Below are positions 1-11,356 of a stretch of 64,000 bases of DNA, piece after piece. Position 1 is the stretch's first letter; each line of letters starts with the position of its first letter. This stretch comes from a bacterium. GTDB taxonomy: Bacteria > Bacillota_I > Bacilli_A > Mycoplasmatales > Mycoplasmoidaceae. The stretch covers positions 6,475 through 70,474 of the forward strand of contig JAFPYV010000047.1 in assembly GCA_017394375.1 (NCBI GenBank), read 5' to 3'. The notes beneath the pieces are model-generated. The model did not search any database and was not told the origin of the DNA. It saw nothing but the letters and a program-made list of their open reading frames with translations. The position numbers were made by a program, and so were the translations under genes.

Positions 1-1701
1 TTTGGTACTTTAAGCAATGATAAATTTGATGTGTTTAGTTCTAATGATGCATCTAGTAGTCAAGCATGAAGTACTAGTTATGTCATTGAAAATGCTACCG
101 AATTACAAGCCCAAATTAATTTAGGAAATAACAATGTCATCAAGTCAAACGTAATTGCAACAAATATTACTAATCCATCGGTTGGATTAAGTGCATGTTT
201 ATCAACAACAAAGAATGCAGTAGGAAAGCAAATTGCTACCAATGAATTTGCTTTTGGTTCCCAAGTCACACTAACTGCAGATTTTACCCATCCAGCAATT
301 AATCAAGGTAGTGGCATTACTACAACTGATAATGTTACTTATACCTGATATAAAAATGGTGCTGTAATTAAAGGAGTTAGTAGTTCAACTTATGCCATTC
401 CTTACTTTTTAACAAGTGATACATACAGTGTTAGTGTTAATTGAGCTTGAAGCATTACTAAGGATAATGCAACTACGAGTGCAAAAAGTAATTTGGAAGC
501 AATTAACCAAACCTATAAAAGTAATAATTTAAGTTTAACTGTAGATAATAGCAACCTTGCAGTTAATTTATCGTATGGTAATAACGAAACCTCCACCATC
601 ACTTCTGCATCTGATGTTTCCTTAAAGTTAATTACCACTGTTACTGCAAAATTTGGCAATGATACTATTACTATTCCAAATGATGAATTAACAAGTAATT
701 TAAGTAATTGAAAAATTACTTACCAACGTTTTGCATTTAACCAATGAAATACTTTAAGTAGTAATGAAATTAATAACGAAAATGCTTTTACCTATAAGTA
801 TATGCCAACTGGAGTTTACCCAATTCAAGCCCAATTAACTGGTAATAACCGAACTTATAACTCTAATTTAATTCAAGTTAATACATCATACAATGATGAT
901 GTTTTAGGTTTAGATAACATTCCTGCTTCTTTACAAAGTACTTATAATTTCCCACTTTTAATTCAAAATTACATTAATCTTACTATTGAAGGAGAAGGAG
1001 GAAATAGTCCATTCATGCAACAAGTAAATGCATGAGCTAATGGTTATTTGATTGTGCAAAACACTAAACCTGCTTCTGATCAACAATGAGTTTCGGTTTC
1101 CCCGATTGATTTAGGTAACATTCAAGTTACTTGAACAAACACAAAAAACCATCAAGATGGGGTAACTGTAAGTGCTATAGTTGAAAATGCGAATGGATTG
1201 TTATTAATAAATTATAACAATGGTAAGCCTGCTTATGGGAATCCAGAAAATATTACGGTAAATAAAGGTGATATTATTAAGTGGTTGTTCCCCTTTGGTG
1301 GAACCCAACTTGGATGAAGTGTAACAAATAACCAAGTCACAGTTAACATGCAAGTTAATAATAATTTAGTACCTAATGTCATTACTTCATTTCCAAAAAA
1401 TGGCAAAAATGAATGATATGCTTATCAACAACCAGAAAGTTATCCGTCAATTCCAGGTATGGATTCTTATTTCTGAGGTTTTACTGCTGAAAGTTCCAAT
1501 GGTACTAACTTGCTCACAAATGCACTTCAAGCAAACAAATTTTATCAAGACATTAATGATACGCAATGAGTTATTTTTGGTAGCTTACCAATACTTGGTG
1601 ATAACATTAATAACCCAGCAATTATTCTTGATAGTAACACTAGTTCTTTAGTTCAACCATTATACAATGCAAGCATTAAAGGAATTAGTTCTTTAAAATA
1701 A
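1..1701 (+). CDS. C-terminal part of a large Ig-like surface protein (5' end outside window)
   Basis: The frame is open from the first base and ends at TAA 1699-1701, giving at least 566 residues; the N-terminus lies upstream. Many TGA codons are read as Trp. The protein is rich in Asn, Thr, Ser and Tyr. It contains Ig-like modules of the kind seen in the two giant lipoproteins at 42-63 kb: a Y-T-W-Y core strand (about residues 114-117), a strand such as TYSVSVNWAW, and a following segment with L-S-Y-G-N. By analogy it is probably an extracellular stalk protein, but its lipoprotein signal is not in view. The last 200 residues do not look like the C-termini of the giants. A hairpin terminator follows closely. 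The surface role is inferred from composition and architecture. Confidence 0.8.
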
Positions 1702-1711
1702 TTAGATCTAC

Positions 1712-1740
1712 AATGGATGAGATAACTCATCCATTTTTTG
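1712..1740 (+). terminator. Rho-independent terminator
   Basis: A 10-bp perfect stem (AATGGATGAG / CTCATCCATT) with a 4-nt loop is followed by a T run. It lies 10 nt after the stop of the surface protein and separates it from the lipoprotein gene at 1828. Confidence 0.8.
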
Positions 1741-1827
1741 TTAATAAACTCATCAAGTTAATTAATTTAAAGAGGTCTCATTTAAAATAATTAAGAAATA
1801 CATTTAATTAAGGATGAAGAAATAATC

Positions 1828-3477
1828 ATGAAAAAATGAAAAAAAATTACGTTAGCTATCGTTGGAATTGCTAGTGTTTGTGCAATTGTACCTGCATGTG
1901 TAATAAGTTGTAGCTCAGTATATGATGGACTTGGCTCTGACGGTGCAGTAAGTAACAAAACATTAGATTATGATGCAGCCATGGAAATTTACCAAAGCGT
2001 AGTGCAAGCTCCAATTGTTTCATCAAGTAATGGTTGGACAACTGATAGTGCTTTATCTTACTTTAAAAATAATGTGCAAACAATCATTAATAAAAGTGGA
2101 ATGGCTGAAGTATTAATTAATGTTTTGCCAGTAAACATGATTGTCCAAGGATTAGATAGTGCGTACCTTGGCTTTAGTAACCAAAACTTTACTAATCCAT
2201 ATTTTGATGTAACAACTAATTTTAATATTAAGGATTTTACTGCCACCATTAATAGTGATAATACTGCTACTATTAAAGCAAATGTTACTTATAGCATTAC
2301 TGATAAAAATGACAAAGGAATATTAACTTTTACTAATACATATGAATGAGATAATGTAAGCATTAGTAAAACTTTAAGCAAAATTGGTAACTGTTATTAT
2401 GGTGCTTTGCAATTAACTAATAGTAAGAATGGTTTAGAATTATCACCAAATTCATCATTTTTAAATAATGTGAATGTAACTGCAGCATTTAGTACTGCTG
2501 ACTTTGGAATGCTTTGCAATGTGTGTCAATGATTACCACGTCCAGCAAATATTGATCCAAGTGCAAGCATCAGTAATCAATTAAGTCAAATCAAGAATGC
2601 ATACCAAAAAGCATTAAGTTTAGGAACTAACAAAATCAGTTTTAGTAGCAACAATTTATTGTTATCAAACTGGTTTTTAAGTCAAGACCAAGTTTTTTGC
2701 TACCAAAATATTTACAATTTTGGTTATATTAACACCAACTACATTTCCAATCCCATTTATGATGATGCTAATGATTCATACAATTGAACTTATAATAATG
2801 CATTAACAAACTATACTAAGAGCACTCAGAATATAAATGATTATGCTTCTTTAATTAACACCGCATTGCAACAACAATTCTTTGAATATGATAATAATCA
2901 ATTAATTAAGGGAGATGCTTCCACGATTAATTCCTGGCATTTATTAACTAGCAGTTATAAAGATAATACCTTAAGTTATGATTTACAAGTAAAAATTACT
3001 AGTTACCCTAAAGGGGTTACAAAACCATTAACTGCTTCGTTTGATGTAGATATTAAAGAAACTAATGTTAATATCACTTCTACTTTAATTCCAATCAGCA
3101 ATTCATTGTCCAGTAATCCAGCTGGATATGGGGGTTATAGTTGAGTTAATAGTAATAATGGTAAGTTAAGTATTACTTATAATAATTTTGTTCGTTCTGC
3201 AAATTGAACAAACTATCTTGCTGTGATAAGTTTTAATAACGTTTTAAGTCCTTTACAATCACTTTGAAATAACAATTGAACTAATAGTTCATCAATTACT
3301 AACACCTATTCATTTAGTGAACTAAAACAAAATAAAACTAATGATCCTGCCAACAGTTTATATTTATTAAGCATGGTTAATACTAATAGTAACAATTTGT
3401 ATTACTATCATAGCATTAGTAATTGATTTAGTGATGCAGGTAATTGGTATTACCTAAACGTGATTAACTACGTTTAA
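1828..3477 (+). CDS. Surface lipoprotein, 549 aa, related to the head of the giant lipoproteins
   Basis: The start ATG at 1828 is preceded by an AGGA-type ribosome site. The N-terminus is MKKW followed by a hydrophobic stretch and Cys residues in VPAC and VISC; VISC-SS (Cys about residue 29) is the likely lipidation site, predicting an outer-leaflet lipoprotein. The mature part begins with a module also found at the start of both giant lipoproteins (42-63 kb): a W-T-x-x-x-A-L opening, then a stretch like LTFTNTYEWDNV (giants: ITFSNNYTYNNV), then ALQLTNSKN (giants: LQLVNAKN). This protein therefore looks like a head domain without the long Ig-like stalk. TGA encodes Trp repeatedly. The ligand is unknown. 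A terminator follows, so it is probably monocistronic. Confidence 0.85.
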
Positions 3478-3502
3478 TAATAAGTTAAATTAATAAACAA
3501 AG

Positions 3503-3536
3503 GTAGATGAGCATTAAAATACCCATCTACTTTTTA
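3503..3536 (+). terminator. Terminator hairpin between convergent genes
   Basis: GTAGATG and CATCTAC form a 7-bp stem with a 14-nt loop, followed by TTTTT. It serves the lipoprotein gene and may also stop transcription from the opposite helicase gene, which ends at 3553. Confidence 0.65.
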
Positions 3537-3552
3537 TATATTGGTTTTTTGA

Positions 3553-5700
3553 TTATGGTAAGATCTTATCTAACCAATTTATAAATTTCTTTCAGACGCG
3601 TTTAAAGAAGTTTTCTGTTTTGGCTGCAGTATCCTTTAATTCAGCTTGCACTTCTTCGTGCATATATTTTTCAAATGCTTTTTCTTTTTGTTGCTCTAAA
3701 ACTTCTTTTTTTGCAGGAACAATAACAATGTCAGCATCATTTAATTCTTTATTATCAAGAATTGAATTATGCTTTAAACTTTGTAACATGCCAATTAAAG
3801 GAATTCTTTCATTAACTTTATTGTGATTAATTGGGTGACAATATGCTTGAATTTCGCCATTGATAACACTAACATTAAAAGGAGAAAAACCGTATCGACA
3901 GCAACCAATTATTGGCATGTATTCTAAACTTTTTTGCATAATGCTAATAAAGTCCAGGGAAGATTGCACTTGTTGTAATTTTGCTACTTCTTCGCGAAAT
4001 ATAATTGCTTTGTGGGGTGCAAAATCAAATAAATAAGCCGTATTTTTGTATCCATCATCTTTTGCTAAAGCAAATGGAGTTTGCACTCGTAACACTGTTT
4101 GCATGTAAGCAATCACTGAGGTTGCCATGCTAGCAGCTAAATATAAAATGGCAGTTCATTGGGGAATCATCACGTCTCGTACTAATCGCTTACAAGATAT
4201 AGTGATTGTAAACTCATTTTTGCTAATTGCTTCTGTGATTAATTTTTTAGCTTGGACTGTGCTGATATTAGTATTAGTAATATCAACTAATTCATAATTA
4301 CTAAAGATGGGATGATGTTTTAAGAGTTTACACAATGCTTTACCAACTGCAATATTAGCCACAAACCAAAAAGTGTGTTTAAAATATTGTCTATATATTG
4401 CGTTAGCAAATGGATAATTAGGATGGTTCTTGTCAACTAATAAATCAAGGAATTTTTTTACTAATTCTTCTTTTTCAAAGCAATATTCATCATTTACTTT
4501 TTTCGTAGCAAATAAATATCTTAAACATCCATTATCATCATTATCAGTATTAATTAATTCCGATTCAATTTTTAAATCTTGGGCAACATTAATTAAATAT
4601 TGCTTGATAGCAGGAAAAATTTTATATGGATTATTAGGATTATTTTCTTCTTGATGCTTTGCTTCTTGTTCTTTTAAATAACTTCAAGTAAAAATTTGGT
4701 TTTTATGAAATGAATCAAGAACTTTATAAGCAGTATCTGCCAAATGTAATCATTTTGCATTAACAAAAAAAGCAGTTAAAGCTTTTTTAATTGGCACTGG
4801 CAAAATACTTTTGGTACCTTCATCAACTTCATTAATAATGAATAAATCTCATTTGGTACTTGTTACTACATCACTATTAAATGGATCATCATTTGAGAAA
4901 TTAATTGACCTTAAATCCAGTAAATTGTAAAAGCAAATTGCTTTTTTACTTTCATTTAATCTATATAAAGTTTCTAGTTTATTTCCATTGTTTTTACTGT
5001 AAAACTTGAAACCATTTAATCCCATTTTGCTTTTCTTAAAGGCATTAAATCATTCGTCACATGCTTCAACCTTATTAGAGCAAATCATGATTTTCTTAAA
5101 GTTAAGTTTGTTTTCTAATGATTGTAAAATTAAATGCATGGCACATGTTTGCTTACCATATCCTGTTTTACATGCCCATAAGAATTGCTTACCCCCATTA
5201 ATGAAAGAATAAGAGGTTAATTGAATTGCTTCTTGTTGATCAGGTCGTAACTCAAACTTTTTATCAAATAAATGTAAATCAAAATTACCAGGGGTTTGTT
5301 TTAAATTATCAATCAAATTAATAGCGTCTTTAATGTTAATTTGATATCAATCATTATCATTTATTCCTTGGTCTTTTAAATTTACTGGATGTAAATTATT
5401 TTTTGCTAAGAAGTTAACTAATTCACTATTACTAATATTTTGTCCTCATTTATTTTTAAGGATGGTTCAATAAACTAAATGCTTGTTTGCTTCTTTATTA
5501 GTTTTATTTAAGTAATCTTTAATAAAAAATCAGTTATTTTCTAAGGTTGAAGCAAGGAAGTTAAAATCAGCATTAGTTAACTTAATTTGCACTAATGAAT
5601 TGCATGCTTTGTTAGTTGATGTATAAATCCAAACAAGACTATAATGATAGCAAATTGGATTTGTTATTTTTAATGAAACATTAGAATTATTTTTATTCAT
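3553..5700 (-). CDS. SF2 helicase of restriction/defence type, 715 aa
   Basis: Read with code 4, the frame runs through an in-frame TGA at 3592-3594 to TAA 3553-3555. Residues 1-150 form an N-terminal module ending in a 'NDNDWYQINIKDAI' segment, which resembles the module that follows GIY-YIG (T5orf172-like) domains in helicase-type restriction proteins. The helicase follows: RPDQQEA (about 152-158), a Walker A-like ACKTGYGKQ (about 176-184), a DExx-like box INEVDEG (about 286-292) and a motif V-like SCKRLVRD with following PQWTAILYL (about 502-520). The family usually has T-T-G where this protein has V-R-D, so motif V is degenerate. It likely acts in DNA restriction or phage defence, but no methylase is next to it. 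The short protein at 40324 shares the N-terminal module. Start: ATG 5700 with AAGG upstream. Confidence 0.7.
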
Positions 5701-6154
5701 AAGAAGGACACCTTACCGTATTGATTTAATTTTGAAATTCAAAGAAAAAATATTAAAAGTATTTCAGGCTAATCTTGCCTTTTTTATTTTGTAATAATTA
5801 AATTTGCGTTAGCAATAAGTTAATGCACTTAATACTAATTAAACCATTTGGTTTAGTAAGATGATGTAGTATAATTCACGTTAAACTATTTGCCAGAAAA
5901 GTTCAACATGAAGAACATGTACAATAACTGATAAATAAACAATTTACTTGGTTAAAAGCAACCAAAATTGGAAAAGCACAAAGCATTTTTTTATTACAAT
6001 TAATAACACGAACAAATTTTAAGAAATTAAAGGAAATTTCTTTATTGCTTAAATTATCACATATTTGCTTCAAAAATTGCTTGCACATCGTTTTATTGAT
6101 TGCTTATTTATTTATATATTAATAAAATTTTAATAAAAAATTTACATTTTATGA
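5701..6154. other. Intergenic region, no gene recognised
   Basis: This AT-rich stretch lies between the helicase start and the terminator of the small-protein cluster. I found no convincing reading frame; a 61-codon minus-strand frame at 5903-6088 has no ribosome site and unremarkable composition. A weak short hairpin (AGGC/GCCT then a T run) lies near 5767-5781. The region presumably holds the helicase promoter, but I could not single one out. Confidence 0.5.
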
Positions 6155-6189
6155 AAATAAAATAGATGAATTAATCATCTACTTTATTT
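6155..6189 (-). terminator. Terminator of the small-protein cluster
   Basis: The two arms (6155-6169 and 6175-6189) pair over 15 bp with one mismatch around a 5-nt loop. On the minus strand the stem ends in a T-rich stretch. It lies about 40 nt after the stop of the gene at 6230. Confidence 0.7.
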
Positions 6190-6229
6190 GAATGGATTTT
6201 TATTGTTTTTAGGCAAGAAAATTTAGCAA

Positions 6230-6604
6230 TTAATTTAATTCTTTATAATGGGGTTTTTTTATTGTTTTAGGAGAAATTTGCCTACCAAATTTTGTAGTAG
6301 TAATTGCTCTTTTTGGTCGCCTTTTTAAAAGTTTGTGGTGTTTAATTTTTAAAAATTCTTTTACTAATGTATGACTTTTTAATTTCTTAAATTTGATGCG
6401 AGCAATTTCATCTTTTTTTAATTGATAATCAATTAACTTCATTAACATTTTTAATTTAATGATGAAAAAAGGATCGTTTCAGTCACTCAAGTCTTTTTTT
6501 GCTAATTGTATTTTCACTGTAAATCATAAATCATATAAATATTTGCTAACACTTGAATTTGGCTTTTTAATTTTGGTAGAATATTTCTTTTTACCTAATA
6601 CCAT
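6230..6604 (-). CDS. Small Lys-rich protein, 124 aa, unknown
   Basis: Not recognised. ATG 6604 overlaps the TAA stop of the upstream gene by one base (TAATG), so translation is coupled. Two TGA codons read as Trp (around 6524 and 6479) are needed to reach the ATG. The protein is very basic: MVLGKKKYSTKIKKP at the start and KRRPKRAITTTKFGRQISPK near the C-terminus. No membrane segment is visible. The charge would suit binding nucleic acid or an acidic partner, but that is only an inference. It forms a unit with the gene at 6604-7233. Confidence 0.6.
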
Positions 6605-7233
6605 TATTGATCTTTTTCCTTTATTGGGTCACTAGGGACTTCATCGGGGATAAATGATTCATCAAAATAAACATCAAGTTTACCGCAATTTAAATCGCTG
6701 CGGATTTGGGCTAATTCGCACAAAATAGTAATGTAATCAAGGTTGGCAGTTAATTCATCTTTTTTATCAATGATAGTTAATTTAGATAATAAATCAAAAA
6801 AATAATCTTTGACATTGTCAATGCCTTCAACATAGTTGTTAATAATGTCAACCTTGTTTTTGTTTGTTTCACTTAATTTATCGTAATATTGATGCATTTG
6901 TTTTAATTCAAGTTCTTGTTGATTATCAATTAACAAAACAACGTTTCTATATATGTAAATAAAGTTATAAGCATATTGGTGTAAGAAGTCTTTATTCATA
7001 TGGGAATAAACCGTATTTAATTTGTTAAACACATCCCAACAGGTTCGACAATATTTACGTCAATCTAAACTTTCAATTGTGCCTTGTTCACAATCAATAA
7101 TTACTTTTAAATCTTGATTAATACAGACAAAGGTGTTTTGATAATGCTTTAATTGTTCTTTGCTTAAAGCATTTACAATTGCATTTAACTTACCTTGAAT
7201 TTTTCTTATAACATTTATTGGATTAATATTCAT
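6604..7233 (-). CDS. Helical protein, 209 aa, paralogue of the neighbouring gene
   Basis: Not recognised. ATG 7233 has AGAGGA upstream; a GTG at 7032 is internal. The protein looks mostly helical and soluble. It shares the pattern HQYYDKLSETNKNKV with NQYYNKLSNDVKKKV in the protein at 7358-7981, and both have a long acidic, Leu-rich C-terminal half, so the two are probably diverged paralogues. Its stop overlaps the start of the next gene by one base. An unusual Cys-rich stretch, RKYCRTCWD, lies near residues 58-66. It sits between the helicase gene and three transporter genes; its function is unknown. Confidence 0.65.
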
Positions 7234-7357
7234 TAATATTTATCCTCTTTCTTCATCTTTAATTGATTAAAGATACTTCTTAAATTATTATAAAAATTTC
7301 TTTTATTTTTGAATGAAATGTCTTGCTAAATAAGAAGCAGAAAAGCATTAATGATAA

Positions 7358-7981
7358 TTAATTAGGTTTCTTTTTCTTTTCGTCACAATCATCAACCAAA
7401 AAGCCTTCTTCTTCATAAATAGCAATTTCATCGTTTTCACATCCCCAAATAGCATCAGTTAATGCGGATAAAATTGCTTCTTTATGAATGTTAGCATCGT
7501 TTAGATTTTTGGAATCAGTAACTGTGACTTCATTACAAAAACCAATGAAATCAAATAGAACACATTTAATTAATTTAATGTGTTTAACTAAATCATCAAC
7601 TTTCTTTTTAACATCATTGGACAATTTATTGTAATATTGATTTAATTCCGTTAATTTTAAATCACATTTATCACACAAAATTGCACTTAATAATTTATCT
7701 AATTCATACAAAGATGCATAATTAGCATCTAAGAATTGTTTATCAAATTTTTCTCACATGTTTCATAATGCTTCTTTAGCATCAGCAATTAAATTAATGT
7801 AATGACCTCACGAAATATTCGCAATAGTTTTATTTTCAACTGCTTCAATTGTAGATAAATTCTTACTAATTAAATCAATGTATTCCTTATATTGCTTTTT
7901 TTGATTATCATTAAAACTTGCGTTAATTTTACTAAAAACTTCAATTGCTTTATTAATAGTTGCTCTTAAATTTATTTCCAT
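7358..7981 (-). CDS. Helical protein, 207 aa, paralogue of the neighbouring gene
   Basis: Not recognised. Starts at ATG 7981 (MEINLRATINKAIEVFSKIN) and includes three in-frame TGA codons read as Trp in its middle. Predicted soluble and helical with a charged tail (EKKKKPN). NQYYNKLSNDVKKKV near residue 120 matches the protein at 6604-7233. The 124-nt gap to that gene shows no clear terminator, so all three small genes could be one transcript. I assign no function. Confidence 0.65.
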
Positions 7982-8043
7982 AATTTGTATTCTTTTTTAT
8001 TATTCATAGTTTTATTTTATATTTGATAAACATGCTTTACAGC

Positions 8044-8072
8044 ATAAAAAATAGGGAAGTAACTTCCCTATT
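8044..8072 (-). terminator. Terminator after the first MFS transporter
   Basis: AATAGGGAAG (8050-8059) and CTTCCCTATT (8063-8072) form a perfect 10-bp stem with a 3-nt loop. On the minus strand it is followed by a T-rich run. It lies just after the stop at 8088. Confidence 0.85.
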
Positions 8073-8087
8073 ATCTGATGAAAGATA

Positions 8088-9629
8088 TTATGAAACTTTT
8101 CTATGAAATAATGGTTTTATTTCAATGACTTTACGGTGTGGATTATTCTTTCTTATTTCATTGGCAGTAGCAATTACTTGACTTGAAGCATATTGATCAT
8201 ATACAAAGGGTAAACAATTAATAAGTTTGTTATAAAACTTGTATTTTTTATTTACTAACTCATTATTATGCATGTATCAATGCACTGGCAAAATGAACAA
8301 AATGGAAACAGTGCATAATGCAATTGCAATTACGCATACGATAATAAAATTATTTGGATTATATCTACCTGCTAATTCTCCAGTATGGTGAGTGCAAATT
8401 GGACCACCAATCGCACTACCAACCATACCACCTCCTGCTAACATAAAATCACTAATTCCCGATTCAAGGTCAACTGCATCAGTTTTATCATGATATCTAC
8501 CTAAACTCATTCCAATGGCAAAAGTATTAGGAATTACCGTATATCCACAAATTGGGATGCAAATAGTAAAGATAAAAATTGCAATGGGACTTTTAGCACT
8601 CACACAAATTGTTAAACAAATCAAAATCACTACTAAACCAATCATTAAATAATAAATGTTAGGAAATGTTTTACCATTAGTAAACCTCCCACCAAATTGA
8701 TTCCCACACGTTGTAGTTAAACCATACCCTGCTAACAATAAAGCTAAGTATTGCGGAGCATTAGCAATTATTCCAACTTCATCAGCTCGTCATTCTTTTT
8801 GCAACAATGGATAAATTAGAAAGATGGCCATGAAAACAAGACAACCAAAGATCATGGCTAAATCAAATGGATAATAAAGTAAGATTGATAATTGCTTTCA
8901 TGGATTTTTTTGTCCACCTTGTAACGGAATATTTTTGGAAATAAAAAATTGCATTAAAAAAACACTTAGTGCTGCAATCATTGCATCAACAAAAAATACT
9001 CAGCGTCAATATTGATGGTACATTGGTAACTTATGGTACGAATTTAAAAAAGCAGGAGTAAATGATAGTGCTCCTCCACTTGGCAAACCAATTGAACTAG
9101 TATAAGTAAATAATGGGACTAAAGTAAAAGTAGCAACAAACAACGTTGTAAAGCAAATTGCTACTGCACTTCCTTTTTTATTTTTAGGTACTAACGATGC
9201 AGCAACCACTGTCCCGATTGCAAACATTGAACCATGACATAATCCCGTTATAAAACGAAAGACTAGGAGCATGCTAAAGTTAATACTAACCCCGATAATG
9301 ATGTCCCCAATACAAAAAATAAGAGCAGACCAGACCAAAATATATTTACGATTAACTTTATAAAGAAATAACGGGATAATAAGTCCAGCTAAAATAACCC
9401 CAATCATGTATAAAGTTAATGTCAAATTGACGTTGCTTTCAAAAACATTATTAAAGGTTGCAATTAAGGGATTAGCAATTCCTCCAGGAATATACCATCC
9501 AATTCCTAATGAAAAAGTAAAAATACATAAACTGAAAAGACCAATTACATTACTTTTCTTTTGCCCCGTGAAGGGATCACTTGCTTCTTGCAAATTATTT
9601 TTTCTATTTTTATGATGCAAATTAAACAT
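8088..9629 (-). CDS. MFS transporter, copy 1 of 3, 513 aa
   Basis: Major facilitator superfamily permease with about 12 membrane helices. N-half markers are WYIPGGIANPLIATFNNV in helix 1 and the following loop, KVNRKYILVW (a motif A-like loop between helices 2 and 3) and RFITGLCHGSMFA (helix 4). C-half markers are RYHDKTDAVDLESG and GGPICTHHTGE. The conserved acidic/His segment RYHDKT(D/E)AVDLESG is common to all three copies and may contribute to substrate binding. The C-terminus (HRKVIEIKPLFHRK) is cytoplasmic and basic. It is most similar to copy 2 next door, with near-identical blocks, suggesting a recent tandem duplication. The substrate cannot be read from sequence. Confidence 0.85.
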
Positions 9630-9709
9630 AATAAACTCTTTGTCTTAACATCATTTAAATTAAAAAAATTATTTTATCTTTTAAAAATGATTACCCAAGA
9701 ATGTTTATT

Positions 9710-11266
9710 TTACTCACTTTCATTATTAGCAATTTTGCGGTGAAAAATTGGTTTTATTTTAATTACCTTGCGGTGTGGATTAGATTGCTTCAAATTTTCA
9801 ATAGTTTGTTTTACTTCTATTGAAGCATATTCATCATAAAGAAATGGTAATTGATTAATAATGCGATCATAGAATTTAACTTTATTCTTAATTAGTTGAT
9901 TATTATGCATATACCAATGAACTGGCAAAATAAAAAGAATAGCAACCGAACAAACTACAATGGCAATAATACACACAATAAAGAAATTATTAGCATTGTA
10001 TTTACCAATTAAATCGCCCGTGTGGTAAGAACAAATGGGTCCGCCAATGGCACTGCCAATCATTCCTCCCCCTGCAATCATAAATTCGCTAATTCCTGAT
10101 TCCAAATCAACTGCTTCGGTTTTATCATGGTACCTACCTAGACTCATTCCCAACGCAAATGTGTTTGGTAATACAGCATACCCAAAAGTAGGGACTAGGA
10201 TAGTGAAAATAAAAATCCCAATTGGATTTTTAAAAACAACACAAATAGTTAAACAAATCACCACAATAATCATTAATAAAAGCATGTAATAAACTGTTGG
10301 AAAGGTTTTACCGTTCGAGAATCGTCCACCTCATTGATTACCAATCATCATTCCTAAACAGTAACATCCTACTAACACTCCAACTAGTTCCTGGTTATTA
10401 GCAATAATTCCCACTTCATTAGCAACTCATTCTTTTTGTAATAAAGGATAAATTAGAAAGATTGCTAAAAAAACTAAGCAACCAAAAATCATGGAAAGGT
10501 CAAAAGGATAATAAAGTAAGATTGATAATTGCCTTCAAGGATTTTTTTGGCCTCCTTTAAGCGGAATATTTTTGGAAATAAAAAATTGCATGAGTAATGC
10601 ACTTATGGCAACAATGATTCCAGTAACAAAAAATACTCATCGTCAATATTGCCTATCCATTGGTAAAGAACGATAAGTAACTAAAAAAGATTGCGGAAAT
10701 AAAGTAGCACCTACTTTTGGTAATCCTAATGAACTAGTATAAGTAAATAAAGGAACCAAGGTAAATCCAGCAATAAATAATGCAGTAAAACAAATAGTAA
10801 CTGCACTACCTTGCTTATCTTTAGCAACTAATGATGATGCAACAACTGCTCCCACTGAAAACATTGCTCCATGGCACAAACCCGTAATAAATCTAAAGAC
10901 TAAGAGCATGCTAAAATTAACGCTTAATCCCGTTAAAATGTTACCAATAAAAAAGATAATTGCTAACCACACCAAAATATATTTACGGTTTAATTTAAAA
11001 AACAAGAGTGGAACAAAAAGCGAGGCACTAATAATACCAATCATGTAAAGGGTTAAAGATAAATTAACATTACTTTCATTGACGTTATTAAATGTAGCAA
11101 TTAAAGGATTAGCTATCCCACCCGGAATAAACATACAAATCCCTAAAGAAAAAGTAAAAATACAAATGCTAAAAATTCCAATCACATTGGTTTTTTTAGG
11201 ATTGTTATTTAAGTCAGGGTTTTGATTAAAAGAAGACTTTTTAATTAAATGATGATATTTAAACAT
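9710..11266 (-). CDS. MFS transporter, copy 2 of 3, 518 aa
   Basis: Same family and layout as the gene at 8088. ATG 11266 begins MFKYHHLIKK and the stop is TAA 9710-9712. It keeps the FIPGGIANPLIATFNNV loop, KLNRKYILVW, RFITGLCHGAMF and RYHDKTEAVDLESG. The C-terminus (PHRKVIKIKPIFHRKIANN) closely matches copy 1 and less closely copy 3. Spacing to copy 1 is 80 nt with no strong hairpin, so the two could be co-transcribed. Start region ribosome site is weak. Confidence 0.85.
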
Positions 11267-11327
11267 ATTTTATTTATCATAACACTAAATAAGATTTAAC
11301 GATAATTTTTTCTTATTTAATTATTAA

Positions 11328-11356
11328 TAAAAAAAGGTTAAGTTAAACTTAACCTA
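11328..11356 (-). terminator. Terminator overlapping the stop of MFS copy 3
   Basis: AGGTTAAG and CTTAACCT form an 8-bp stem around TTAAA, followed on the minus strand by six T residues. The stem overlaps the TAG stop codon of the upstream gene. Confidence 0.75.

Noticed and set aside
1376..1651. 91-codon plus-strand frame
   Set aside because: Out-of-frame shadow of the surface protein ending at 1701.
3592..3594. TGA as the stop of the helicase
   Set aside because: All long genes here use TGA for Trp, and the frame continues sensibly to TAA 3553-3555.
5903..6088. Short minus-strand frame upstream of the helicase
   Set aside because: No ribosome site, no recognisable features and no coupling to neighbours.
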